Source: SLRI01 sp942491185 (GTDB taxonomy: Bacteria; Pseudomonadota; Alphaproteobacteria; Geminicoccales; Geminicoccaceae). From it: a stretch of DNA of 64,000 nucleotides. The first letter of the stretch is position 1; each line of letters opens with the position of its first letter. A program made the position numbers and the translations under genes. Shown here one piece after another: positions 9,358 through 18,563 of the stretch. Under the pieces are notes generated by a model, which saw only the letters and a list, made by a program, of their open reading frames with translations, was not told the origin of the DNA and did no database searches. Location of the stretch: assembly GCA_942491185.1 (NCBI GenBank), contig CALOAB010000012.1, positions 1 through 64,000 of the forward strand, in the 5' to 3' direction.

Positions 9358-10945
9358 ATGGCCAAACGACACCGCCTGGCCCTTGCCGACGCCGCGGCAC
9401 GTGGTGCTGCAGCACTCGACGAGGGCCGCCGGCTGCTCCGGGCGAAGGACTTCGCTGCGGCCGTGGTAGCGCTCGAGCATGCCGTGGCGCTGCGGCCACG
9501 CGACCCGATCGCACGGCTGCAATACGGCTTGGCGCTGGACGAGACCGGCGCCGACGCCGAAGCGAGAGACTGCTGGCGACAGGCGCTGCGGCGGCAGCGC
9601 GACCTCGAGCCCGCCCTCCTCCTCCTCGACAAGTCGATGCGCCGACATGGCGACTGGGACCGACTGGACGGTATCGACCAAGCCCTCGACCGGGCGACGG
9701 CCAAGACCCTCGCCGCCGGCGGCTGCCCGCTCGAAGGCCCGTTCTTCAACCAGCACCGGCGCGACGATCCGCTGCACAACCGCGCCCTCGCCGAGGCCTG
9801 GGCCCGGCACCATGCCGCCAGGGCCACGCCGCTGCCGGCGCCACCGCCTGCCTCGGCAGACCGGCCGCTGCGGCTCGGCTACCTCTGCGGTCAGTGGTAC
9901 GCGCATCCCGTCATGCAGTGCATGAGCTTCGTCATGGCGGCCCACGACCGCGACCGCTTCACCGTCACCGGCTTCGACTACGGCCCGGACCGCAACGACC
10001 CGTTTCGCCGCCGGGCGCTCGCCGCCGTCGACCAGCACGTGCGTCTCGACCTGCGCCAGCCACAGGCTGCCGCCCAAACCATCCGCGCCCACGGCATCGA
10101 TGTCCTGATCGACCTCACCGGCCACACCGAGGCTGCCCCGCTCCCCATCCTCGCCTGCCGTCCAGCCCCCCTGCAGCTCTCCTGCTTCGGCTTCATCGGC
10201 ACCAGCGGTGCCGCCTATGTCGATGGCCTCGTCACCGACCACACAATCGCCACCGCCGGGCGCCGAGGCCTGGTACACCGAGGCGCTGCTGCGGCTGCCC
10301 GAAAGCTTCCTCGCCATGGGCCCTGCACCCGAGGCGGATCAGGTGCCGACCACCCGCGCGGAGCAAGGCCTGCCCGAGGACGCTGTCGTCCTCGCCTCGT
10401 TCAACGGTGTGCAGAAGCTCGACCCGGCCCTCTTCGACCACTGGCTCGACATCCTGCGCGACGTGCCTGCGGCCGTGCTCTGGCAACTCGCCGAGCCCGC
10501 CGCCGGCGACCAGCTCAAAACCTACGCCGCCGCCCGCGGCATCGACCCCGCCCGCCTCGTCATCGCGCCGAAGGTCAACTACTTCCACCACCTCGCCCGT
10601 ATTCGCCTCGCCGATCTCGCCCTCGACACCCACGCTTATGGCGGCGGCGTCACCAGTGTCACCATGCTCTGGGCCGGCGTGCCGATCGTCACCCTGGCCG
10701 GCCGCCACGCCGGCAGCCGAATGACCGCGAGCATCCTCCACACCGCCGGCCTCGGCGAGCTCGTCACCGACACGACCGACGGCTACACCGGGCTCGCCGT
10801 GGCCCTCACCACCGATGCGCCCCGCCGTGCCGCGCTGCCGCAGCGGCTGGCCCAAAACCTGCCGCAAACCAGCCTGCTCGACCCCGCCCGCTTTGCCGCC
10901 CAGCTCGAGGACGTCTATCGCGAGGCACTTCAGCGTCAAGGTTGA
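9358..10945 (+). CDS. TPR / O-GlcNAc-transferase-like glycosyltransferase (GT41), one frameshift
   Basis: This protein resembles SPINDLY/OGT enzymes, which transfer a sugar from a nucleotide donor to Ser/Thr of proteins. The N-terminal 100 residues form TPR-like helices (AVALRPRDPIARLQYGLALD). The GT41 domain follows, with LRLGYLCGQWYAHPV, IDVLIDLTGHT and CFGFIGTSGAAYVDG, then in the next frame AEAWYTEALLRLPESF, SFNGVQKLDPALFDHWLDIL, DTHAYGGGVTSVTMLWAGVP and GSRMTASILHTAGL, all recognisable versions of family motifs. A single base is missing near 10250, which shifts the frame. Restoring it gives about 528 residues. It faces the RTX gene at 11.0 kb tail-to-tail across a shared terminator. Glycosylation of the secreted RTX proteins is possible but unproven. 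Confidence 0.85.
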
Positions 10946-10962
10946 GCGCGCGCCGCGACGAG

Positions 10963-10986
10963 AAAGGCCGGCTCGCGCCGGCCTTT
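10963..10986. terminator. bidirectional intrinsic terminator
   Basis: A perfect 10-bp stem AAAGGCCGGC / GCCGGCCTTT with a four-base loop lies between the converging glycosyltransferase gene (+) and RTX gene (-). A/T ends on both sides make it usable in both directions. Confidence 0.75.
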
Positions 10987-11021
10987 CGCACGTACGCCGC
11001 GAACGGCAACGTGTTCAGGTA

Positions 11022-11984
11022 TCAGATAAAGATGACGTCCACACCCCCGTCAGTCGTGACGGTTTGGCTGCCTGTGCCGTAGGATGCTGCAGACTGCAGC
11101 AAGGCCTTGGAAGCCGCGCCATCAGTGTCGACCAAGATGGTGTTCAGCAAGACGTCAGATCCAGTCACCGCGCCATCGTTATTGGCGTCACGGAACAACT
11201 GCAGGATAACGTCGTCGTTCCCACCATCAATCACGTTGACAATATCGAGGCCGGCAACGCCCTTCAGGTTGATTTGGTCCCTGCCACCAGCGATAGCATC
11301 GAAGTTGTTGATCTGATCAAACTCACCGTCGTCGGTGGAGTCGATCAGAGCAAAGGCAAGAAGGTGTCCTCACCACCGTTGCCGGACATGGTGTCGTCGC
11401 CTTCACCACCGGTGATGGAGTCACGCCCGCCGCCACCGACGATGGTGTCGTTGCCAGCATCGCCGTTGAGGATGTCACTGCCGCGACCGCCGTCGAGCCG
11501 ATCGTTGCCCTCGCCGCCGAGAAGCACATCCTCGCCGGCATCGCCATAGAGCTTATCGTTGCCGGCTTCGCCTTCGATCGTATCGTTGCCCTTGCCGCCG
11601 TAGATCGTGTCACGGCCATTACCGCCATAGAGGAGATCGTCGCCGTCGCAGCCTTCGATATAGTCGTTGCCTTTGCCGCCGAAGATCATGTCATCGTAGT
11701 GCGAGCCGAACACCGAATCGGCGCCGTTGCCGGCATCGACAAAATAGCTCGCCCTGCACCCCCGGCGACACCTCGATCACGAAATCCTCGAGAACGATGA
11801 CGTCGGAACCGCCATTGCCGAACACGTCGACCTGGGGGGTACTCGCGAGATTGCCCAGCGATGCCGCATAAGCGATCTGCGTCGGAAACCCGGCCCCAAG
11901 GTACTCGAGACCAGTCGAGATAAAGTTGCTGCCGTTGTCGTCCGTAATGGTCAATACATCTACTGCAAACGTCGTCATCGTCAT
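11022..11984 (-). pseudogene. small RTX calcium-binding secreted protein (paralogue 1), frame disrupted
   Basis: This is a type I secretion cargo candidate. The ATG at 11984 (MTMTTFAVDVLTITDDNGSN) has GGAGA upstream. An N-terminal region of about 95 residues is followed by roughly ten nonapeptide repeats of the GGxGxDxLx type (such as GGKGNDTIEGEAGNDKLYG), which bind Ca2+ outside the cell. The C-terminal domain reads LLNTILVDTDGAASKALLQS, then SYGTGSQTVTTDGGVDVIFI, ending in Asp plus four hydrophobic residues, a typical type I secretion tail. Two frame breaks (near 11720 and 11340) split it. The restored protein would be about 320 residues. It is a clear paralogue of the gene at 13154-14107, including its 3' flank. 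The frame breaks may be sequencing errors. Confidence 0.8.
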
Positions 11985-12430
11985 TGCTTTTCTCCAAGCA
12001 TAACCAGGATACGCGACAGCTGGGTTGATCAGGTCCAGCCGCCGGAAATATCGATAGACTGTCCGTTTCGGCGAAACAATTGCTTTCCCATGGCCATTGA
12101 TTTGTTGGTCTTCATGGTACTCATTTGGTTTCTAAAAAATTAACCACAACAGTCAGGCGGCATCAAAGAAGCGGGCCATCCCGCCGGCCATGCCGGCGGG
12201 CGACCGCTCGCCGCCTGTCGGGCGGTGTTGGGCCGAAAACGAAAAAGGGCCGGCTTGCGCCGGCCTTTCCCGTTCCACATGGGCGTCGAGGGTCGAATGA
12301 TGATCACGCGGGTCGGCACGACGAAGGTGGTGCCCTCGTCGATGATGCTCAGGCCGTCGCCGTGGTTGCGCCCGTCAGACCTGCATGTGGGAGGACGCGG
12401 CCGTGAGCCCGCGTCAGGCGAAGGCCCGCG
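11985..12430. other. intergenic region with hairpin
   Basis: No convincing gene is seen here. The part just upstream of 11984 holds the ribosome-binding site of the RTX gene and an AT-richer stretch (12060-12150) that probably carries its promoter. A stable hairpin GGCCGGC-TTGC-GCCGGCC preceded by A's and followed by TTT lies at 12243-12269. It could act as terminator for the small gene at 12431-12829. Confidence 0.4.
12243..12269. terminator. candidate intrinsic terminator
   Basis: The stem GGCCGGC/GCCGGCC with a TTGC loop is flanked by AAAAAG and CTTT. It lies downstream of the Rap1a-like gene, which is on the minus strand. The same hairpin core recurs at 10963 and 13095. Confidence 0.5.
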
Positions 12431-12829
12431 CTATCCGCCGTCGCCTTCCTCGCACGGAAACCGAAAGACAAAGAGCTGCATCGTAGCGAGCCCCATCGAG
12501 TTCCGTGCGGCTCGTTCCTCGAAATCGTCCATATCGCGCTGGAACTGCTGGAACATCTCGTCGAGCGCTTCCTCGAGGTTGTCGACGGAGATCCTATTGG
12601 CCGGATCATCGGGCAGGCAGAAGAGCGGGCTGCCCCTCTCTTGCATCAGCGTGCCGTAGGATATCACGCCATCGAGCACGCCGGAGAGGTAGCGGTTCAA
12701 ATCGTCGGTCGACACGTCCGCATTGTCGCCCCGCCTGATCGCGAGATAGTCCTCGACATTCATGATCTCTGCTGACGCGGGCACGACAGAGAGCAGCACG
12801 AGACCGACAGCAGCAAGTAGTCGACGCAT
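12431..12829 (-). CDS. small secreted protein, Rap1a/Tai-like
   Basis: This is a 132-residue protein with a clear Sec signal peptide (MRRLLAAVGLVLLSVVPASA). The start at 12829 is preceded by GGGAG. The mature part contains LSGVLDGV, SPLFCLPDD and a C-terminal RFPCEE. The spacing of the two cysteines and the GVxxG / FCxP / FPC pattern resemble Rap1a/Tai-type periplasmic proteins, some of which are immunity proteins against peptidoglycan amidases. The resemblance is by eye only and no effector is identified nearby. It sits between two paralogous RTX genes on the same strand, so it may have been trapped by the duplication. Confidence 0.55.
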   Translation of the reverse strand: MRRLLAAVGLVLLSVVPASAEIMNVEDYLAIRRGDNADVSTDDLNRYLSGVLDGVISYGTLMQERGSPLFCLPDDPANRISVDNLEEALDEMFQQFQRDMDDFEERAARNSMGLATMQLFVFRFPCEEGDGG

Positions 12830-13094
12830 GACGAAATCGCTCCCAAGCGCTGGTAAATCGGGATTGCCCAGCCCGCACCACATGGCCTTGCAGAATACCC
12901 TTGCAAAACGCACGACGCAAGCAAAGCCGGCTCTTTCGCGCCTCTCTCGGCTTGTTGGCAGCGCGTCCGTTGAGGACCGTGAATTCAGCGAGCCCAGCGA
13001 AGGTGCGCACCGCGCGGACCCTCTTCCTGCAACAGCGACACGAAACAGCGCGACTCGTCGGCGTGACGAACGGAGAACCCGGAGCCAACGAACT

Positions 13095-13117
13095 AGGCCG
13101 GCTTGCGCCGGCCTTTC
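13095..13117. terminator. candidate terminator downstream of RTX paralogue 2
   Basis: The stem AGGCCGGC/GCCGGCCT has a TTGC loop and is followed by TT on the plus strand. It lies at the same distance downstream of this RTX gene as the hairpin at 10963 lies from the other RTX gene, with similar flanking bases. The duplication therefore included the terminator. Confidence 0.5.
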
Positions 13118-13153
13118 CCAAAGTATGCCGCTAACGGCAACGATCCCTAAACC

Positions 13154-14107
13154 TCAGACGAAGAAGACGTCTACGCCCGAATCAGTCGTGACGGTTTGGC
13201 TACCTGTGCCGTAGGAGGCCGCCGAGAGCAGCACGGCCTTGGAATTCATGTTATTAGCGTCCACCAAGATAGTGTTCAGCAAGGTGTCCGACGTGTCGGG
13301 CCCCTCGGCGCCACGGTCACGGAACAACTGCAAGATAACGTCATCAGCGGCTCCATCGATTACGTTGACATAATCGAGACCGGAGACACCTTTGAGGTTG
13401 ATCTGGTCCCTGACAGAACCAATAGCGTCGAACTGGTTGATCCTATCGAACTCACCATCGTCGGTGGAGTCCCCAGAGGCAAAGAAGAAGACATCCGAAC
13501 CACCGTTGCCGATCATGGTGTCGTCGCCTTCACCACCAGTGATCTCGTCGGAGCCACCGCCGCCGGAGATGCTGTCGTTGCCGTCGTCACCGTTGATCGT
13601 ATCACGGCCGCTGCCGCCGTTCAGATTGTCACTCCCGAGGCCACCGCTGATGGTGTCAGCGCTGAGCCACCGCTGATGGTATCACGGCCTTCGTCACCAT
13701 TGAGAGTGTCGTTTCCATCACCACCGTCGATGGTGTCGCGGTTGCGGCCGCCACTGATGGTGTCGTCGCCGCCAAGACCTTTCAAGGTGTCGTTACCGCG
13801 GTCACCATTGATTACGTCGCCATATTTCGAGCCATTGACGACGTCGACGCCGTTACCAAGATTGCCCACAGACGCGGCGCCCTGAACCCCCGACGAATTC
13901 TCGATTAGGGAGTCACTCAGGTTGATCTTATCCTGAGCACCGCCGGACTCATTGATTTTCACCACCTCCATGGTGGCGATGGTGTCCAAGGCCGCCTCGT
14001 AACCAACGTTCCCCCCGCTGGCATCATACACGGCTTGGGTGCTGGCAAAAAGGCCCGCCAAATTCGTTTGTGAAAAGGAGCGTTGTGCCGTCAAACGTGA
14101 TCGTCAT
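13154..14107 (-). pseudogene. small RTX calcium-binding secreted protein (paralogue 2), frame disrupted
   Basis: This is a paralogue of the gene at 11022-11984. The ATG at 14107 (MTITFDGTTLLFTNEF) follows a strong GGAGGA site. The N-terminal region (AVYDASGGNVGYEAALDTI) is followed by RTX repeats (GDRGNDTLKGLGGDDTISGG). The same C-terminal domain follows (FDRINQFDAIGSVRDQINLK; LLNTILVDANNMNSKAVLLS; SYGTGSQTVTTDSGVDVFFV), ending in Asp plus hydrophobic residues as expected for a T1SS signal. Frame breaks lie near 14055 and 13650. The restored length is about 318 residues. The N-terminal parts of the two paralogues differ much more than the C-terminal parts. The IS1595-type element lies about 115 bases upstream, so its promoter may have been affected. 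Confidence 0.8.
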
Positions 14108-14222
14108 GGAATTTCCTCCGAGTTGCTTGGGTCGTATCAAGGCCGGAACTACCGCCCTATCAGATGTCTCCGACCAGTCTTTGACTAGCTGCTCAAGCAC
14201 CGCAAAGGCAAGAGAAAAATTT

Positions 14223-15272
14223 GGGCTCAATTCGCGTTAGCCATGCTTGGTGGCTTTTGCTAGGCTTCTGCGACGGGTTGCAGGAGACGGTGATGGATCG
14301 CGAAATCTTTCAGGCATGGCTTGCCGAGGCGGATGGGTTGACGGCGCGGCAGCGGGAGGAGGCGGCGCGGGTACTGGCGGAGCCGGCGTCGTTGGCGGCG
14401 GTGCTGGCGCTGCTCGAGGCGCGGGTGGACGAGGCGCGACGGTGCCCGCACTGTGCGACCGAGGGGGCGGTGATCCGGGGTCGCTCGAACGGGCTCAAGC
14501 GCTACTGCTGCAAGGGTTGCGGCCGGACTTTCAATGCCTTGACCGGCACAGCCCTGGCCCGGCTGCGGAAGAAGGAGTTGTGGGCGGCCTTCGCCGAGGG
14601 ACTGAGCGACGGCGATACGGTGAAGGGGGCGGCCGAGCGTTGCGGGGTGGCCGGCAGCACCTCGTTCCGCTGGCGGCATCGGTTCCTGGCCGCGATCAAG
14701 GGCGGTGCCGTCAAGCTCAAGGGCATTGTCGAGGCCGACGAAACCTATGTGCTGGACAGCCGCAAGGGTGCCAGAAAGCTCGATCGCCAGCCGCGCAAAC
14801 GAGGTGGCGTCGCCAAGAAACGCGGGCTTTCCCGGGAGCAGGTGGCGATCCTGGTGGCAGCCGATCGCAGCGGCACGACCTTCACGAACGTCTTGCCCGA
14901 CACGACGGCCGCCACCATCCGGGTGCCACTCGAAGCCGCCATCGAGCGCGATGCCATTCTGGTCACCGACGGCGCCCCGTTCTTCCCACCCTGCGCCCGC
15001 GTGCTAGGCCTCACCCACCAACCGCTCGACCATAAAGCCGGCCAGCGCCGCCGCGGCGACCTTCACCTCAACACCGTCAACAGCCGCCACGAACGGCTCA
15101 AATCCTTCCTTCGCGGCCGTCGCGGCGTGGCCACCAAACATCTCGGCAGCTACCTCGCCTGGTACCACCTGGCCATCCTGCCCAAGCTGCCGACACCGCG
15201 TTCGGTGCTCGCCTCGGTCGCCGGGCTGACGCCCGTAGGGCAGCCGGTTGCATAGCCAACGCGAATTGAGCC
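14223..15272 (+). mobile_element. IS1595-family insertion sequence
   Basis: The ends are inverted repeats: left GGGCTCAATTCGCGTTAGCC, right (reverse complement) GGCTCAATTCGCGTTGGC. Flanking AAAAATTT on the left and AAAAATTA on the right fit an 8-bp target duplication with one difference. The element is about 1.05 kb and encodes one transposase. A second IS starts only 15 bases downstream. Confidence 0.85.
14293..15255 (+). CDS. IS1595 family transposase
   Basis: This DDE-type transposase catalyses cut or copy of its element. The start MDREIFQAWLAEADGL is at 14293, and the frame is intact over 320 residues. It has a zinc ribbon (CPHCATEGAVIRG, then YCCKGCGRTFNALTGT), a helix-turn-helix (GAAERCGVAGSTSFRWRHRF) and the catalytic IVEADETYV and VTDGAPFF. 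The third acidic region reads NTVNSRHERLKSFLRG, followed by GVATKHLGSYLAWYHL. The N-N-H-type third motif places it in the ISSod11/ISNwi1-like branch (inference). Confidence 0.92.
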   Translation: MDREIFQAWLAEADGLTARQREEAARVLAEPASLAAVLALLEARVDEARRCPHCATEGAVIRGRSNGLKRYCCKGCGRTFNALTGTALARLRKKELWAAFAEGLSDGDTVKGAAERCGVAGSTSFRWRHRFLAAIKGGAVKLKGIVEADETYVLDSRKGARKLDRQPRKRGGVAKKRGLSREQVAILVAADRSGTTFTNVLPDTTAATIRVPLEAAIERDAILVTDGAPFFPPCARVLGLTHQPLDHKAGQRRRGDLHLNTVNSRHERLKSFLRGRRGVATKHLGSYLAWYHLAILPKLPTPRSVLASVAGLTPVGQPVA

Positions 15273-15287
15273 AAAAATTAACCTTAA

Positions 15288-16580
15288 GGGCACCTCGAAG
15301 AATGGCGAATTTGGCATGGACTTCGGCGTGTAGCTCGGTCTCGCGAGGGTCGCGGCCGGGCTTCGGAGCGTCGGTTGGAGAGGCTCTCGGGTTCGAGGGC
15401 GGGCGGATTTCCGGTCCGCGCCAGCTTCGGGCCGATGGCGCCCCCTGCATCCGTCACCCCGGGGCTGCCATCGTGACGCGTTCCAGCTGAACCAGGCGGC
15501 GCATGTTGTAGGCAAGGTTCTTCAGCCCGATCCGGGCCTTGGCGCGGACCAGGCCGATGCTGCGCACCAGGGTCCCGCCCATGTCGTTGGACTGGGCACC
15601 GAACACGTGCTCGACGCGCGCGCGGACTTTGGAGCGCGTCCGGTTGCCCTGCTGCTCGCGTTCGCCGAGCGGCCGGCCGCGATGGCCCTTGCGGTGGATG
15701 CGGCTCTTCAGGCCCTTCTCGGCCAGCTTCGCCTCGATCTCCGCCGAGCGGTAGGCACTGTCCGCCCACACGTCCGAGGCCGTGTTGTCCGGGTCGAGCA
15801 CGTCGTCGACCACTTGGCTGTCGTGCACCGAGGCCGACGTCGCCTGGTAGCGTCGGATCAGCTTGTGCCGCCGATCCACGTTGACGTGGTTCTTGTAACC
15901 GAAGTGGCTTTGGCCGTGCTTCTTGGTCCAGCGGGCATCCGTATCCTTCTGGGAGCGCTTGGCCGGCTGCTCCGCCCAGCCTTCCGGCGTCTCGCCCGCC
16001 TTGATCTTGGCGTTGTCGTCTCGACTGTTGCGCTGCTTGGGCACCGGGACGATCGACGCGTCGACGATCTGCCCGCCCATCGCCAAATAGCCTTCGCGCT
16101 TCAGATGACCGTCGAAGTCGTTGAACAGCGCCTCGATCACGCCCGCCTCGGCCAGCTGCTCGCGGTAGAGCCAGACCGTCTTGGCGTCGGGCACCGTGTC
16201 CTCGAGCCCGAGGCCCAGGAAGCGGACGAAGGACAGCCGATCACGCAGCTGGTAGTCCACCTGGTCATCCGAGAGGTTGTACAGCTCGCAGAGCACGATC
16301 GCCTTGAACATGACGAGCGCGTCCCAGGGCTTGCGCCCGGCCTTCGACTTCCGCTCTGCCGCCGGCTTGCGCCAAACCGCCTCCAGTCGCCCACGGAAGC
16401 TCTCCCAAGGGACCAGCGCATCGATCCCAAGAAGCGGATCCTGCTTGGCGTCCAGGCCAGCATACCGCTGCGCCACGTCAAAGAACCCCATCTGACCCAT
16501 ACCGCTGCGCCCCAGTCACGGTGTCACCTCGCTCACATTCTACCCCCACGGAATCTCATCCGCAATTTTTCGAGGCGCCC
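15288..16580 (-). mobile_element. IS5-family insertion sequence
   Basis: The 1293-bp element is bounded by imperfect inverted repeats: left GGGCACCTCGAAGAATGGCG, right (reverse complement) GGGCGCCTCGAAAAATTGCG. Both sides carry TTAA (15284-15287 and 16581-16584), the 4-bp target duplication typical of the family. The transposase is full length, so the element may be active. Because it lies just outside the right end of the IS1595 element, the order of insertion cannot be told. Confidence 0.92.
15454..16500 (-). CDS. IS5 family transposase
   Basis: This is an intact 348-residue DDE transposase, starting MGQMGFFDVAQRYAGLD. The N-terminal domain (SDDQVDYQLRDRLSFVRFLG) is typical of IS5. Catalytic motifs are VDASIVPVPKQRNSRDDN, DVWADSAYRS and VRARVEHVFGAQ, and AYNMRRLVQL follows near the end. 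It fills most of the element, as expected. The start codon could also be the internal ATG three codons downstream. Confidence 0.95.
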   Translation of the reverse strand: MGQMGFFDVAQRYAGLDAKQDPLLGIDALVPWESFRGRLEAVWRKPAAERKSKAGRKPWDALVMFKAIVLCELYNLSDDQVDYQLRDRLSFVRFLGLGLEDTVPDAKTVWLYREQLAEAGVIEALFNDFDGHLKREGYLAMGGQIVDASIVPVPKQRNSRDDNAKIKAGETPEGWAEQPAKRSQKDTDARWTKKHGQSHFGYKNHVNVDRRHKLIRRYQATSASVHDSQVVDDVLDPDNTASDVWADSAYRSAEIEAKLAEKGLKSRIHRKGHRGRPLGEREQQGNRTRSKVRARVEHVFGAQSNDMGGTLVRSIGLVRAKARIGLKNLAYNMRRLVQLERVTMAAPG

Positions 16581-16704
16581 TTAAGTCAACTAACCGCCAG
16601 TTGAAAGCCGCTCGGCCACAATATCGTATTACTAGATAGCGACACAAAGAATATAAACCATTGGTTGACAGGGAGCCAAGCCCTAGTACGCCAAACCGGA
16701 AAGT

Positions 16705-16740
16705 GAAAAGGGCGCCATACTGGAGTATGGCACCCTTTTC
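16705..16740. terminator. candidate intrinsic terminator
   Basis: The stem GAAAAGGGCGCCATAC / GTATGGCACCCTTTTC has one mismatch and a four-base loop, with A's and T's at its outer ends, so it could work in either direction. It lies between the IS5 element and the TolC-like gene. No gene ending nearby is now visible, so it may belong to a gene removed or displaced by the insertions. Confidence 0.6.
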
Positions 16741-17055
16741 CCCGACCACAAGCATCGAGCCAGATCCGTAACCTGACTGTTCAATCATATTAGACCAATC
16801 CGGGTGATCCATCCAGCGCAACCACCTGGCCGAATCACGCTTTTTTTTGTCGCGCTGAAAGATTTTCTTTTTTCGCCTGAGTGTGCCATCGTTCGGCGTG
16901 AATGTTGCTGCGTTGCAACATCGGAGCGCGCGGGCACTGCCCTGCCCGCGTGACAGGCTCGGCCGCCTTTGACTATGGCTGGGTGCGCGATCTGGGGACA
17001 TTTGTCGGCGCGTCACCTGCGGCGCCCGGGTCGGCATGCGAGGGCGCTTCGAGGA

Positions 17056-18479
17056 ATGAGCAGTTGCGCAAGACGTCTGAGGAAGTCCGGCGCGCGCGCC
17101 CGGCAGGTGGTGTCCTGGCCGGCAGGGTGGCCGCGTTGACAATCGCCGGGCCGGACTGTCGCACCCTTGCCGGGACGCCCTCGACCTTCGCCTCGGCGCA
17201 GAGCCTGGCCGAGGCGCTGGCCACCTTCTACAGCACCAATCCCGGCCTCGATGCCAACTGTCGGGCGCTGCTCGCCAGCGACGAGGAGGTGGCCTTCGCC
17301 TGCAGCGGCTACCGGCCGAGCCTGTTCGGCGGAGGCATGCCGGCGGAGGCCGTTCTTCGACACCGAGTTCAACAACGACAAGGTCACGACAGCGACGACG
17401 TGTTCAGCAACGAGCTGGCGCTCGGGGTCGAGCAGAATCTCTATCGCGGCGGCGGCACGGTGGCCGAGGTGAAGAGCGCGCGCTCGCTGGTGGAGACCCA
17501 GCGGGCGACCCTCGACAACGCCCGGCAGAATCTCTTCGTCGACACGATCACGGCTTATGCCAATGTGCGGCGCGACGAGACGGTGCTGCAGTCGGCCGAG
17601 GCCAATGTCGGCCGGTTCGAGCAGCAGCTCGATGCGACCGACAAGCGCCTGCGGGTCGGCGAGGCGACGCGGACGGACCGCAGCCAGGCCGAGGCGCGGA
17701 TCGCCCTGGCACGGGCCCAGCTGAGCGAGGCCGTCGCCAATCTCGAGACGTCGCGCGGCAATTTCCTCGCCGTCGTGGGCGTGCCGCCGGCGACGCTGGA
17801 GACGATCGGCCCGCCGAGGCGCTGCCGGCGACGCTCGAGGAGGCCCTGACCCTGGTCGACCAGAACCCGGCGGTGCGGGCGGCCGCGGCGCGGCTGGCGC
17901 GGAGCGAGGCGGACATCGACGCCGCGGACGCCAATCTCCTGCCGCGGGTCGACCTGCGCGGCGAGGTTGCCCACCAGCGTGACCCGAACTCGGTGATCAA
18001 GGACAACACCGAGGGGCGGTTCGGGGTGTTCGTGCAGGTGCCGCTCTACCAGGGGGGTGGCGAGTACGCCTCAGTGCGCCAGCAACGGCAGCTGCAGCTG
18101 CAGCTGCGGCAGGAGCTGAACGACGTGCGCCGCCGGGTCGCCGACGAGGTCAACCGGGCCTTCCGGCAGTACGAGGCGGCGGGCGAGCGGGTCGAGCGGT
18201 TCCAGGAGCAGGTCGCGGCCGAGACGGCGGCGCTGGACGGAGTGATCCGCGAGGTCCAGGTCGGCACGCGGTTGATCGTCGACATCCTGGACCAGCAGCA
18301 GGCGCTGTTCGAGGCCGAGGCAGGACCTAGAGCGGGCGGTGGAGGCAGGGGCGGCTACCAGTATCTGGCGGCGACCGGCGACCTCGGCCCGGTCAGGCTC
18401 GACGTCGGCACGACGAAGGGCCGATGCGCAGCTGGCGCAGGTCGGCGGCGATTGCCAGTTGTTCGATTTCGGCCGCTGA
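17056..18479 (+). pseudogene. tolC: TolC-like outer-membrane channel, frame disrupted
   Basis: This outer-membrane factor would complete the type I secretion apparatus. Recognisable parts are AQSLAEALATFYSTNPGLDA, NELALGVEQNLYRGGGTVAE, FVDTITAYANVRRDETVLQ, FEQQLDATDKRLRVGEATRT and SQAEARIALARAQLSEAV. After a shift near 17820 come ALTLVDQNPAVRAAAARLA, GVFVQVPLYQGGGEYASVRQ, DEVNRAFRQYEAAGERVERF and TRLIVDILDQQQALFEAEA. The C-terminus is in yet another frame and ends QVGGDCQLFDFGR, stop at 18477-18479. There are at least four frame breaks. The signal peptide cannot be read, so the ATG at 17056 (after GAGGA) is provisional. The gene ends at a strong terminator facing the adhesin gene. It lies in the same 20-kb secretion region as the PrtDE-like operon. 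Confidence 0.75.
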
Positions 18480-18508
18480 TCGACTCGAGCCGTCGCCAGT
18501 GAACGCCG

Positions 18509-18544
18509 AAAGGGCCCCGACGCCGGCAAGCGTCGGGGCCCTTT
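18509..18544. terminator. strong bidirectional intrinsic terminator
   Basis: A perfect 14-bp stem (AAAGGGCCCCGACG / CGTCGGGGCCCTTT) with an eight-base loop lies between the converging tolC-like gene and the adhesin gene. Confidence 0.85.
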
Positions 18545-18563
18545 GCCGAGGTGTCGCGCGCGG

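Noticed and set aside
11340..11700. Regularly spaced short repeats that resemble a CRISPR array
   Set aside because: The period is 27 bases or multiples and encodes RTX nonapeptides in frame; there are no conserved long repeats with unique spacers. The same applies to 18.9-19.3 kb and 61.6-62.3 kb.
13196..13885. Long plus-strand open frame opposite the RTX gene
   Set aside because: It is a Val/Ala-rich mirror of RTX repeats on the other strand, with no independent features. Similar mirrors at 20.5-22.3 and 61.8-63.2 kb were dropped.
16540..17142. 200-codon minus-strand frame
   Set aside because: It runs across the IS5 end, a terminator and the start of tolC, with no recognisable content.
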